Source: Streptomyces sp. MUM 203J
Lineage (GTDB): Bacteria > Actinomycetota > Actinomycetes > Streptomycetales > Streptomycetaceae
DNA length: 32,502 bases
NCBI RefSeq assembly: GCF_022414595.1
Contig: NZ_JADWYO010000068.1
Location: 1-32,502 of the forward strand
Direction: 5' to 3'
Shown here: one piece after another, positions 15,104 through 22,786 of the stretch
Layout of the letters: every line of letters begins with the position of its first letter
How positions within the stretch are numbered: the first letter of the stretch is position 1
Program-made: the position numbers and the translations under genes
The notes under the pieces: generated by a model
The model's input: the letters and a program-made list of their open reading frames with translations, nothing else
Databases searched by the model: none
What the model was told of the DNA's origin: nothing

Positions 15104-15688
15104 TCAGGCGGGGTGTTCCGCCGTGGCCGGCCAGGCCCCCCGTTCGGAGAGGTGAAGCACGAGGGCCGCGATGTTCCAGGCGTCGTCCTCGCCCCGGTGG
15201 TGACGGCCTTCGAGCCGTCTCCCGGCGATCTCCAGGGCCTGTGCCATGCCGGGGCGTCTACGCAGACCGTACGCCTCGGTGAAGACGGCCTTGGCGTTGG
15301 TGTGACGGCGGCCGAAAGGGTAGGGCGTCCGTGTGGCCCGACACTGCCGTGTGAACTGGTGACGGTCATAGTCGCCCCAACTGACCCACGGGCGGGCGCC
15401 CGCGCGGTGCTCGGCCGCCAGGAGCCGGCACGCCTCGGCGAAAGCGACCCCCTGATCGGCCTCCTGTTGAGTGAGGCCGGTCAGCTCCGTGCAGAACGCG
15501 CTGACCGTGGACCGGGCGGGCCTCACCAGGATCCGGTGCCGGGCGAGGCGCTCACCGGCGTCCAGGTCGATGACGGTCAGCCCGATCTCGATGATCTCGC
15601 TGACCTCGCCGGGCGGCTGGGAACCGGCCCAGCATGTCGCTTCGACGTCCACGACGTTGACGAGGCCGTCGGTCCAGGTGCTGTCCAT
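15104..15688 (-). CDS. DEDDh 3'-5' exonuclease
   Basis: This is a 194-residue exonuclease of the RNase T/DnaQ-like DEDDh superfamily. ExoI is VVDVEATCW (Asp14, Glu16), ExoII is SWGDYDRHQF (Asp), and ExoIII is HHRGEDDAWNIA (His and Asp five residues apart). It resembles the KapD/ERI-1-like histone-mRNA exonuclease branch common in Streptomyces. The ATG at 15688 lacks a Shine-Dalgarno but has TACTCT 7 nt upstream, a leaderless arrangement. The ATG at 15724 is an alternative that adds 12 residues. The open frame continues to 15862 without conserved sequence and includes a tandem 15-bp duplication. Confidence 0.87.
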   Translation of the reverse strand: MDSTWTDGLVNVVDVEATCWAGSQPPGEVSEIIEIGLTVIDLDAGERLARHRILVRPARSTVSAFCTELTGLTQQEADQGVAFAEACRLLAAEHRAGARPWVSWGDYDRHQFTRQCRATRTPYPFGRRHTNAKAVFTEAYGLRRRPGMAQALEIAGRRLEGRHHRGEDDAWNIAALVLHLSERGAWPATAEHPA

Positions 15689-15875
15689 GCCGGGGAGAGT
15701 ACGGAGGCGCAACGGCCGGGGCATGTCGATTTCGGTGCCCCCCCGCCGCGGACTGTCGTTCCGCGGGCTGTCGTTCCGCAGGGGGGCGGACCGGGCGGGC
15801 ACGGCGGACCCGGCCAGGTGGCCCGACCCCCTGTGCCCTGACCCGCGCCCTGTGCGCGCCACGCCTCCCCGGCGT

Positions 15876-15929
15876 GTGGGCCGGGTCCTTCCGGGGGCTC
15901 ACCCCCTCACGGTGGCTCGCCCGGCCCAC
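15876..15929. terminator. Large nested hairpin downstream of the DUF4865 gene
   Basis: GTGGGCCGGG (15876-15885) and CCCGGCCCAC (15920-15929) are perfect 10-bp arms. Inside them, GGGGG (15893-15897) pairs with CCCCC (15902-15906) around CTCA. It lies in the otherwise empty stretch 15689-16104, downstream of the minus-strand DUF4865 gene, so a terminator is the simplest reading. Confidence 0.5.
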
Positions 15930-16104
15930 GGTTCGGCAGCGGGTCACCTCAGTTCCCCCGGGCTCTCGGATCCGCTCGGGCGGGGACCCCGCCGGTGCCG
16001 GGGCGGCCCCTTCGCGGCCCCTCCCGCCGGTGCGGCGGCAGACCCTCTGCGGGGGCCGGATGGCCGGCCCCGTGGCGGCCGACGGGGGACGACCGCCCAC
16101 ACCC

Positions 16105-16689
16105 CTACCAGTGGCGGCCCCGCGGCAGGTGCGGGCGTTCCGGGGCGGAGACGTGCAGGACCTCGTACGTGTCGCCGGGCTCGTCCCGGGGCGTGTGTGC
16201 CCAGAGGCTGAACGTCAGCAGGTCCCAGTGGTGCGGGTCCGCCGCGACCGCCGCCGCGACCAGGCCGTCCCGCAGCACGAGCCGTTCATGCGCGGCGACC
16301 GCCTGTTCGACCGCCGCCGCGGGCCGCGTCCCGGCGGGGATCCGCGCCCGGTGGCGTACCGCCGCGCGCGGCGCCGAACCGGCGGCCGGGCCCTCCCCGT
16401 ACGCCGCGCCCGCCCAGTGCAGCACCTGCGGGCGGCCGAAGTCGTCGACGAGACCCTGGAAACCCGTGCCCCACAGGAACGCGTTCATGCCCTCGTGGCC
16501 GGCCCACAGGTAGAACGGCGCGTACTGGTTGACCGGCGAGCCGTTCACCCCGCGCTCGCGTATCAGATACGCCTTCAGGCCCAGCGCGGGGAAGTCGTCC
16601 AGGAGATGGCCGCGTGTCGCCACCCGCTTCCGGATGACGCCCATGTCGTAGTCGGCCGGCAGAGTGATCTCGTACTGCATCGCGTGCAT
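16105..16689 (-). CDS. DUF4865 family protein
   Basis: This 194-residue cytoplasmic protein begins MHAMQYEITLPADYDMGVIRKRV and includes HLLDDFPALGLKAYLIRERG and SPVNQYAPFYLW, the conserved N-terminal half of DUF4865. The family has no assigned reaction; the fold is expected to resemble small alpha/beta barrel dimers. The start could be the ATG at 16689 or the one at 16680; 16689 has a G-rich stretch upstream. It is a single gene. Confidence 0.8.
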   Translation of the reverse strand: MHAMQYEITLPADYDMGVIRKRVATRGHLLDDFPALGLKAYLIRERGVNGSPVNQYAPFYLWAGHEGMNAFLWGTGFQGLVDDFGRPQVLHWAGAAYGEGPAAGSAPRAAVRHRARIPAGTRPAAAVEQAVAAHERLVLRDGLVAAAVAADPHHWDLLTFSLWAHTPRDEPGDTYEVLHVSAPERPHLPRGRHW

Positions 16690-16794
16690 CAGGCGCCCCC
16701 CGCCTCGTCGTTGTTCCCGGCGTTCAAGATCGTGTGATGACGATACCCGGCCGGGGCGGTCCGCCCGGAACCCGCGGTCGGTGCGGAGCCGTCG

Positions 16795-17340
16795 TCAGCC
16801 CGGCACCGCCGCCGTCGGCTGTGCCGGCCGCGCGACCTCGCCCGGGTCCTCGAACGGGACCGGCTCCTTGAACGGGCCGCCGCCCGCCGTCGTGTACCCG
16901 GGTGCCGACGGGATGCCCAGCGGGGCCGCCGCCGGCGCGGGAAGTGTGAACCACACGACCTTCCCGCTCTCGCCCTGCGGCCGCGCCCCCCAGCTCTCGC
17001 TCACCGCCTCTATCAGCGCGAGCCCCCGCCCCGACGTGGCGAGCGGATCCCGCGCCTCCGGCGACCGGTCGAGGGACGGAAGCCGCGGGTCGTGATCGTG
17101 GACGGAGACCGTCAGCCGGTCGAGCAGCAGCTCGATCTCGACCGTGCACACCTTGTCGGGCTGGGCGTGCTGGTGGACGTTCGTCAGCAGCTCGGTGACC
17201 CCGAGCGCCGCCTTCTCGATCAGACAGTCGAGGTTCCAGTAGCGCAGTTGCGCCGACACGATCCTGCGGACCTGACGGATCCGCCACGGCAGGGCCTGGA
17301 CCTCTACCGCGCACTGCCTGCTGCTTACCTGGCTGATCAC
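16795..17340 (-). CDS. RsbW-like ATP-binding protein (HATPase_c, anti-sigma-type)
   Basis: This is a 181-residue GHKL-fold ATPase of the anti-sigma/serine-kinase type that abounds in Streptomyces. The N box is GVTELLTNVHQHA (about residues 47-59), the G1 box VHDHDPRLP, and the G2 region ATSGRGLALIEAVSESWG. There is no sensor or dimerisation domain. The C-terminal 45 residues are a Pro/Ala/Gly-rich tail. The GTG at 17340 is preceded by GGGGAG 8 nt away. Such proteins bind sigma factors or anti-anti-sigma factors, but no partner gene is next to it. Confidence 0.9.
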   Translation of the reverse strand: MISQVSSRQCAVEVQALPWRIRQVRRIVSAQLRYWNLDCLIEKAALGVTELLTNVHQHAQPDKVCTVEIELLLDRLTVSVHDHDPRLPSLDRSPEARDPLATSGRGLALIEAVSESWGARPQGESGKVVWFTLPAPAAAPLGIPSAPGYTTAGGGPFKEPVPFEDPGEVARPAQPTAAVPG

Positions 17341-17443
17341 GGCTGCGACTCCCCGAAGTAGGTCCGGAAGAAGACAGAGAAGAGAAGGAGGACAGCGAAC
17401 AGAGCAAAGGGGGTGTGGCTGGAGGGCCGGGGTGGGGTGCGGG

Positions 17444-17472
17444 GACCCGGCTCGCGGTGCGGGGGCCGGGTC
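17444..17472. terminator. Hairpin between ATP-binding protein and small conserved gene
   Basis: GACCCGG (17444-17450) and CCGGGTC (17466-17472) are perfect 7-bp arms. It lies about 90 nt downstream of the minus-strand gene ending at 17562 and upstream of the next minus-strand gene, consistent with a terminator. Confidence 0.45.
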
Positions 17473-17561
17473 ACAGCGTCACCGCCGGTACACCCTGAGT
17501 GATGTCAATCCAGCGTGGACCAGCCGTGGACACTTCGCAACTCGCGGCAGCGGACGCTCCG

Positions 17562-17864
17562 TCAGTCCCGGTTGCCCCGCGCCTTCCGGAGGGCCTCCGC
17601 AAGGGTGCGGGCGCGGGCCCGCCCGTTCCGGCCCGGCGTCAGCCGGTAGCGGGCGCCGTTGAGCTTCGCGATGGTGGCTCCGGGCGCCGCGAACCAGCGG
17701 CGGCCGACCCTGACCCTGCCGACGGGGGCGCTGTCGATCTCACGGCCGTAGCTGGTCAGCAGCGCCAGCCGGCCGTCCTCGATCCGGATCTCGCCGGCTC
17801 TGGTCAGCGAGCGCGGCCAGCGTTCGATCCGTACCCCCCTGGCACTGAAGTCGGGTTCCGCCAT
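17562..17864 (-). CDS. Small conserved hypothetical protein
   Basis: This 100-residue soluble protein has an N-terminal part predicted as beta-strands (ARGVRIERW, GEIRIEDGRLALLTSYGREIDSAPVGRVRV) and a basic C-terminal end (GRNGRARARTLAEALRKARGNRD). The pattern of short strands followed by a helix resembles a PH-like or small beta-barrel fold, but I do not recognise a named family. The ATG at 17862-17864 follows GAAGGGGG. Codon use is typical of real Streptomyces genes. No signal peptide or membrane segment is visible. Confidence 0.6.
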   Translation of the reverse strand: MAEPDFSARGVRIERWPRSLTRAGEIRIEDGRLALLTSYGREIDSAPVGRVRVGRRWFAAPGATIAKLNGARYRLTPGRNGRARARTLAEALRKARGNRD

Positions 17865-18225
17865 ACGTCCGCCGCCCCCTTCACGCCGGTTCCAGGCGGC
17901 CAGTCTGCACCTGCGGCCCGCGTCCGCACCAGAGCGCTGACGACACCACTCTGCAAGGGTCTCCTATGGGGCCTCAAAGGCATCGTTTGCCCAGGTCGGG
18001 AGGGTATGTTCAGGGGCGTGGCGCACGGTGCCGCCGGGGTCGGGAGAGGCCGGTGCGACCCGTGCGCGGAAGGTGTCCCGGGTGACGGGACGGGCCCGTC
18101 CGGTACAGACGGACGGACGACACGTGCGGAAGCGCGGCGGCAGGAGTGCGGCGAGGATGACAGAGACGGCGGAGCCCCGGGAAGGCGAGCGTGACGATGA
18201 ACGAGACGAGCGAGCGAGGCCGGGC
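17865..18225. other. Intergenic region upstream of the PLP enzyme
   Basis: This 361-bp stretch lies between the divergent small conserved gene and the PLP enzyme. A G-rich, TATGTT-containing segment (18004-18009) might be a -10 region, but no well-spaced -35 is visible. The alternative ATG at 18157 lies here. I see no RNA gene and no clear operator. Confidence 0.4.
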
Positions 18226-19359
18226 GTGAACACCGCCCCGCAGCCGGAGACCGCGGCAGGTGCCGCGACCATCGATGTGGACCGCAGCGATCCGGCCTAC
18301 CGGGCGTGGCTGAAAGATGCCGTACGGAAGGTGCAGGCCGACGCCAACCGGTCCGCCGACACCCACCTGCTGCGCTTTCCGCTCCCCGAGGCCTGGGGCA
18401 TCGACCTCTATCTGAAGGACGAGTCCACCCACCCCACCGGCAGCCTCAAGCACCGGCTCGCCCGCTCACTGTTCCTGTACGGGCTCTGCAACGGATGGAT
18501 CCGGCCCGACCGCCCCGTGATCGAGGCGTCCAGCGGTTCGACCGCCGTCTCCGAGGCGTACTTCGCCAAGCTGATCGGCGTGCCCTTCATCGCGGTGATG
18601 CCCCGTACCACCAGCCCCGAGAAGATCCGTCTCATCGAATTCCACGGCGGGCGGTGCCACTTCGTCGACGACTCCCGCAAGATGTACGAGGAGGCCGCCG
18701 CGCTCGCCACGGGCACCGGCGGCCACTACATGGACCAGTTCACCTACGCGGAGCGGGCCACCGACTGGCGGGGCAACAACAACATCGCGGAGTCCGTCTA
18801 CCAGCAGCTCCGTCTGGAGCGCTATCCCGAACCCGCCTGGATCGTCGCGACCGCGGGCACCGGCGGCACCTCCGCGACCATCGCCCGCTACGTCCACTAC
18901 ATGCAGTACGACACCCGGGTCTGTGTGCCGGACCCGGAGAACTCCTGCTTCTTCGACGGCTGGACGCGCGGAGACCCGCACGCCGTCAGCGACTGCGGCT
19001 CCCGCATCGAGGGCATCGGCCGCCCCCGCATGGAACCGAGCTTCGTGCCCGGAGCCGTCGACCGGATGATGAAGGTCCCCGACGCGGCCAGCGTCGCCGC
19101 GGTGCGGGCGCTGGAGAAGGCCATAGGCCGGAAGGCCGGGGGCTCCACCGGGACCGGCCTGTGGAGCGCCCTGAAGATCGTGGCGGAGATGGTCTCCCAG
19201 GGCCGCACCGGCAGCGTCGTCACCCTGATCTGCGATCCGGGGGAGCGGTACCTGGACAAGTACTACTCCGACGAGTGGCTGGCGGAGCAGGGGCTGGACA
19301 TCGCCCCCTACGCCGCGACGCTGGACGAGTTCCTCGCGACGGGTGCCTGGCCGGAGTGA
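18226..19359 (+). CDS. PLP-dependent cysteine synthase/desulfhydrase family enzyme (Cds1-like)
   Basis: This is a fold-type II PLP enzyme related to cysteine synthase and cystathionine beta-synthase, and closest in feel to the actinobacterial Cds1 group (L-cysteine desulfhydrase). From GTG 18226 (377 aa) the Schiff-base lysine lies in TGSLKHRLA (Lys75). The asparagine/serine loop reads ASSGSTAVSEAYFAKL and the phosphate-binding loop TAGTGGTSATIARY. SCDCG-type cysteines are partly retained (SDCGSRIEGIG). An ATG at 18157 with AGGAG upstream would add 23 residues, but those have weaker third-position GC and no family similarity. Convergent with the DeoR gene. The likely role is cysteine breakdown or H2S release. 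Confidence 0.88.
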   Translation: MNTAPQPETAAGAATIDVDRSDPAYRAWLKDAVRKVQADANRSADTHLLRFPLPEAWGIDLYLKDESTHPTGSLKHRLARSLFLYGLCNGWIRPDRPVIEASSGSTAVSEAYFAKLIGVPFIAVMPRTTSPEKIRLIEFHGGRCHFVDDSRKMYEEAAALATGTGGHYMDQFTYAERATDWRGNNNIAESVYQQLRLERYPEPAWIVATAGTGGTSATIARYVHYMQYDTRVCVPDPENSCFFDGWTRGDPHAVSDCGSRIEGIGRPRMEPSFVPGAVDRMMKVPDAASVAAVRALEKAIGRKAGGSTGTGLWSALKIVAEMVSQGRTGSVVTLICDPGERYLDKYYSDEWLAEQGLDIAPYAATLDEFLATGAWPE

Positions 19360-19363
19360 GCCC

Positions 19364-19399
19364 CCGGGTTCCGGGGGGGGATCCGCCCCCGGAACCCGG
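19364..19399. terminator. Perfect 14-bp bidirectional terminator
   Basis: CCGGGTTCCGGGGG (19364-19377) and CCCCCGGAACCCGG (19386-19399) are perfectly complementary around an 8-nt loop. It fills the 41-bp gap between the PLP enzyme gene and the convergent DeoR gene. Confidence 0.88.
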
Positions 19400-19400
19400 C

Positions 19401-20201
19401 CTACGCCTCGCCCGCCACCACCAGCCCCGGCACGTGCTCCGCCATCTGCGCCCGTACCGCCTCCGGCGTCCCCGCGTCCGTCACCAGCGTGTCCACCTCG
19501 TCCAGCCGGGCGAACGAACCCAGTGCCACCGTGCCCCACTTGGTGTGGTCCGCGACCACCACAACCCGCCGCGCCGACCGGATCAGCCGCCGGTTCGTCT
19601 CCGCCTCCGCCAGGTTCGGCGTCGACAGCCCGGCCTCCACCGACACCCCGTGCACGCCCAGGAACAACAGGTCGAAGTGGAGCGAGCCGATCGCCCGGTC
19701 CGCGACCGGGCCGACCAGCGCGTCCGACGGCGTGCGTACCCCGCCCGTCAGCACCACCGTCGCCGTGCTGCCCTGCGCCGCGTGGAACACGTCCGCGACC
19801 CGCACCGAGTTCGTCACCACCGTCAGCTCCGGCACGTCCAGCAGCCGTCGCGCCACCGCGTAGGTGGTCGTGCCGCCCGACAGGGCGATCGCGCTCCCCG
19901 GCAGCACCATCGTCGCGGCGACCCTCGCGATCTCCTCCTTGGCGCCCTGAGCCAGCGCCGACTTCGCCTCGAAACCCGGCTCGTGGGTCCGCGCCTCGGT
20001 GTCCGCCACCGGGACCGCCCCGCCGTGCACCTTCTCGATCACGCCCTGCCGCGCCAGCGCGTCCAGGTCCCGACGCACCGTCATGTCGGAGACGTTGAGC
20101 CTCCGGGTGAGCTCGTTGACCCGCGCGCCGCCGCGCCGCCGCACCTCGTCCAGGATGAGGGCACGCCGCTGCTCCGCGAGGAGGTTCTGGTTGTCGCTCA
20201 C
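19401..20201 (-). CDS. DeoR/GlpR-family transcriptional repressor
   Basis: This is a 266-residue DeoR-family sugar-phosphate-responsive repressor. The N-terminal winged helix is LAEQRRALILDEVRRRGGARVNELTRRLNVSDMTVRRDLDALARQGVIEKVHGGA (residues 7-61). The DeoR C-terminal sensor domain follows, with the ALSGGTTTYAVARRL phosphate site and VVADHTKWG near the end. The start is the GTG at 20201; an ATG at 20240 would add 13 residues without family resemblance. No carbohydrate genes lie beside it, so its targets are probably elsewhere or itself. Confidence 0.92.
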   Translation of the reverse strand: MSDNQNLLAEQRRALILDEVRRRGGARVNELTRRLNVSDMTVRRDLDALARQGVIEKVHGGAVPVADTEARTHEPGFEAKSALAQGAKEEIARVAATMVLPGSAIALSGGTTTYAVARRLLDVPELTVVTNSVRVADVFHAAQGSTATVVLTGGVRTPSDALVGPVADRAIGSLHFDLLFLGVHGVSVEAGLSTPNLAEAETNRRLIRSARRVVVVADHTKWGTVALGSFARLDEVDTLVTDAGTPEAVRAQMAEHVPGLVVAGEA

Positions 20202-20383
20202 CCCAGAGCCGGTCCTTCCGTGATCGTTCCGACACCGCATGCTCCCGGGGCGCCCCCGGACCCCGGCCGCGGCCAGGCGTGTTCATCCTGCCACGCGCTT
20301 CACCTCGCGGGACGGCGGGGAGAGTACGGGAGAGCCCCCGCTTCCACGCCACCGCCACCGCCGCCGCAGGGAGGGAGCCGCCC

Positions 20384-22786
20384 GTGCCACCCGCCTCACC
20401 GGAGCCCCAGGATCCGCCGCAGTCCCGTGAGCCCCGGCGGAACCCCGGCGCCGCGCTCGAACTCCTCGTGCACGGAGTCGGCGGAGCCACTCCGCAGGGC
20501 ATGCTCGACGACCCCCGCACCGTCCGCGTCACCGGCGACGCGACCGCCGCCATCTACCGCCGCGCCGACGACCTGCACGCCGAGAGCGAACCCGGCCGGT
20601 TCCACGACGGACCCGTCCCCGAGGCGTACGTCTGGTCCAACCTCACCTCCGGCAACGGAGCCCGCGCCCTGTGGCTGCTGCTCCTGCCGTTCATGGTGGC
20701 CAACCTCGCCCACTGGATGCGCCCGCCCGCCCGGTCCGGCCGCACCGTCCGGCTGTACGGGGCCCTCGTGCGGCTCGTCGCCCTGTCCCTGACCGTGCTG
20801 CTCACCGCCGCCGCCTGCGAGGTCGCGCTGGATCTCGTCGCCTGGCAGTGTGCCGGGGCCGCCGCCTGCACCGACGGCCGCTCCTGGCTGGGCTTCCTCG
20901 CCGCGGCCGACGGCGGCTGGTGGTCCCAGCCCGGCCGCCGGCTCGCCGTGGCCGCGTGCGTCCCGACCGCCCTGGTGGTCCTGCTCTGGTACCTCTCCCG
21001 CCGTACCTGGAGTGCGTACGAGTCGCAGCGCCCGCCCCGTGACGAACCGTCCGAGCGGCCCGACGGTGCCGACGGCGGCCAGGTCCTCGGGCGCCCCGGC
21101 TTCTGGTACGGCCGCCGGATCGTCGCGCGGCTGCGCGCCGCCCACACCGCCGCCGGGCTGCTCACCGTCGCCGCCGCCGTCGCCGGAGCCGCCGCCCGCC
21201 ACGACCGGGGCACCGACAACACCCTCCCGGCCGTCCTCGGCTGGTGCGTCGAAGGCGCTCTGCTGGCCGGTGCCGCCGCCGTGACCCTCGTGGTGTGCCG
21301 CCGGGGCCGCAGCGAACGCCGCCTGGACCTGCGCGTCGACCGGGCGCTGACCACCTCGCTGCCCGGGGCCGCCGCCGCGCTCCTCGTGCTCGCCGTCCTG
21401 TACGCCTCCTGGTCCCGCCCCGGATGGCGTTCGGGCGGCTCCCTGCCCGGGGACGCCACCTTCGGTGTGATCGCCCTGGCCCAGGGCTGCCTGGTCGTCG
21501 CCCTCGCGGCCGTCGCCCTGGCCCTGAACCGCCGCGCCCCCGCCGCCCGTACCGCGCTGCGCGGTCTCGCCGGGCCTGCCACCGCGATGCTGGCCTGCGC
21601 CCTCGGCGGCCTGTTCACGGGCGGCGTCGCCCAACGCGTCGCCGACTGGCTCGGCGGGCCGGGTTCCGGCCGGAGCGCCTTCCCGGGGCCGCCCGTCATG
21701 CTCAGCTGGCAGGCCGCCGCCATACCGGCCGTCCTCCTCTCCCTCCTCGTGCCCGCCTGCTGGCTCGCCGCCCGCACCGCGCTCGCCGCCCGCCGCCTCG
21801 CCCCAGTCGTCGAGGCCGAGTACGCGGGCGAACGCCCCGACCCCGTAAGGACCCGCAGCATCGCCCGGGTCCGCGCCGCCGCCGGGCTCACCGACGCGGC
21901 CCCGGGGCTCGCCGGGATCCTCGCCGGGGCCACCCTGCTGCTCGGGGCCCTCGGCGTCGCCGGAGCCTGGTTCACCGGCGAGGTGCCCGCAACCGCGTTC
22001 GACGGGGGGCCCGGCGCGGTCGACAGGGCCGCCGAGGCCGCACAGGCCCTCGGCTCCTGGCTGGTCGGCCTCGCCTTCCTGCTGTTCGTCACCTGGGGCC
22101 GCCGCGCCTACCAGGACGCCTCCGCGCGTCGCACCATCGGCATCCTGTGGGACGTCGGCACCTTCTGGCCCCGCGCCGCGCACCCCTTCGCCCCGCCCTG
22201 CTACGCCGAACGCGCCGTGCCCGACCTCACCTGGCGCATGGCCTCCTGGACCGGCCGCACCGGCGGACGCCTCGTCATCTCCGGCCACTCCCAGGGCAGC
22301 GCCCTGGCCGCCGCGGCCGTCTGGCAGCTCTCCGCAGCCACCCGCCGCCGCGTAGCGCTCCTCACGTACGGGTCACCGCTGGAGCGCCTCTACGGCCGCT
22401 GGTTCCCGGCGTACTTCGGCCGCGAGCCGCTCACCGGACTGCACCGGGAGACCCACTGCTGGCGCAACCTGTGGCGGCACACCGACCCCATCGGCGGCCC
22501 CGTCCGGCTACCCGCCGACGGCACCAAGACCGAGGTCGACCACCCGGCCCTCCGGGACCCGCTCGTCTACGGGCGCACCGGCGACCACCCGCTGCCCGAG
22601 CCGGTCCTCGGCCACTCCGGTTACCAGGCCGACCCGGCCTTCGCCCGCGAGCGCGCCGCCCTCCTCGACCGGCTGCCGCCCGCCCTGCCCCTCCCGGTGC
22701 CCCGGCAGCGCGACACCGGCCCCGACGACACCGACGGCACCGACGGCACCGACTCTCAGGGAAGTTCTGGCAGGTCGTCCGGATAG
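20384..22786 (+). CDS. Multi-spanning membrane protein with a split alpha/beta-hydrolase domain
   Basis: This is an 800-residue protein with an excellent ribosome-binding site (GGGAGGGAG before GTG 20384). Near the N-terminus, ALELLVHGVGGATPQ (His30-Gly31) looks like the first strand and oxyanion-hole turn of a lipase-type hydrolase. About 10 hydrophobic segments follow from residue 90 to 590. The C-terminal cytosolic part has the nucleophile elbow LVISGHSQGSALAAAAVW (Ser636), a plausible acid in RHTDPIGGPV (Asp701) and a plausible His in LGHSGYQ (His744). The catalytic fold is thus apparently interrupted by a roughly 500-residue membrane domain. It ends in a DTDGTDGTD repeat. The tail overlaps the convergent beta-helix/AAA gene by 31 bp. 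The substrate is unknown; a lipid or membrane ester is plausible. Confidence 0.85.
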   Translation: MPPASPEPQDPPQSREPRRNPGAALELLVHGVGGATPQGMLDDPRTVRVTGDATAAIYRRADDLHAESEPGRFHDGPVPEAYVWSNLTSGNGARALWLLLLPFMVANLAHWMRPPARSGRTVRLYGALVRLVALSLTVLLTAAACEVALDLVAWQCAGAAACTDGRSWLGFLAAADGGWWSQPGRRLAVAACVPTALVVLLWYLSRRTWSAYESQRPPRDEPSERPDGADGGQVLGRPGFWYGRRIVARLRAAHTAAGLLTVAAAVAGAAARHDRGTDNTLPAVLGWCVEGALLAGAAAVTLVVCRRGRSERRLDLRVDRALTTSLPGAAAALLVLAVLYASWSRPGWRSGGSLPGDATFGVIALAQGCLVVALAAVALALNRRAPAARTALRGLAGPATAMLACALGGLFTGGVAQRVADWLGGPGSGRSAFPGPPVMLSWQAAAIPAVLLSLLVPACWLAARTALAARRLAPVVEAEYAGERPDPVRTRSIARVRAAAGLTDAAPGLAGILAGATLLLGALGVAGAWFTGEVPATAFDGGPGAVDRAAEAAQALGSWLVGLAFLLFVTWGRRAYQDASARRTIGILWDVGTFWPRAAHPFAPPCYAERAVPDLTWRMASWTGRTGGRLVISGHSQGSALAAAAVWQLSAATRRRVALLTYGSPLERLYGRWFPAYFGREPLTGLHRETHCWRNLWRHTDPIGGPVRLPADGTKTEVDHPALRDPLVYGRTGDHPLPEPVLGHSGYQADPAFARERAALLDRLPPALPLPVPRQRDTGPDDTDGTDGTDSQGSSGRSSG

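Noticed and set aside
15753..15782. Tandem 15-bp repeat (CTGTCGTTCCGC unit)
   Set aside because: Only two copies, in non-coding or doubtful N-terminal sequence upstream of the exonuclease. It is probably a slippage duplication.
18157..18225. Longer start (ATG at 18157) for the PLP enzyme
   Set aside because: It has AGGAG upstream, so it remains possible, but the added codons have poor third-position GC and no family resemblance, while GTG 18226 has GAGG 6 nt upstream.
18306..20792. An 828-codon plus-strand frame across the PLP, terminator and DeoR region
   Set aside because: It crosses a strong terminator and two well-supported genes, and its translation is Arg/Pro/His low complexity.
20396..22288. 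A 630-codon minus-strand frame opposite the membrane hydrolase
   Set aside because: It is Gly/Ala/Glu-rich with no domain, whereas the plus strand shows hydrophobic helices and GHSQGS with a good ribosome-binding site.
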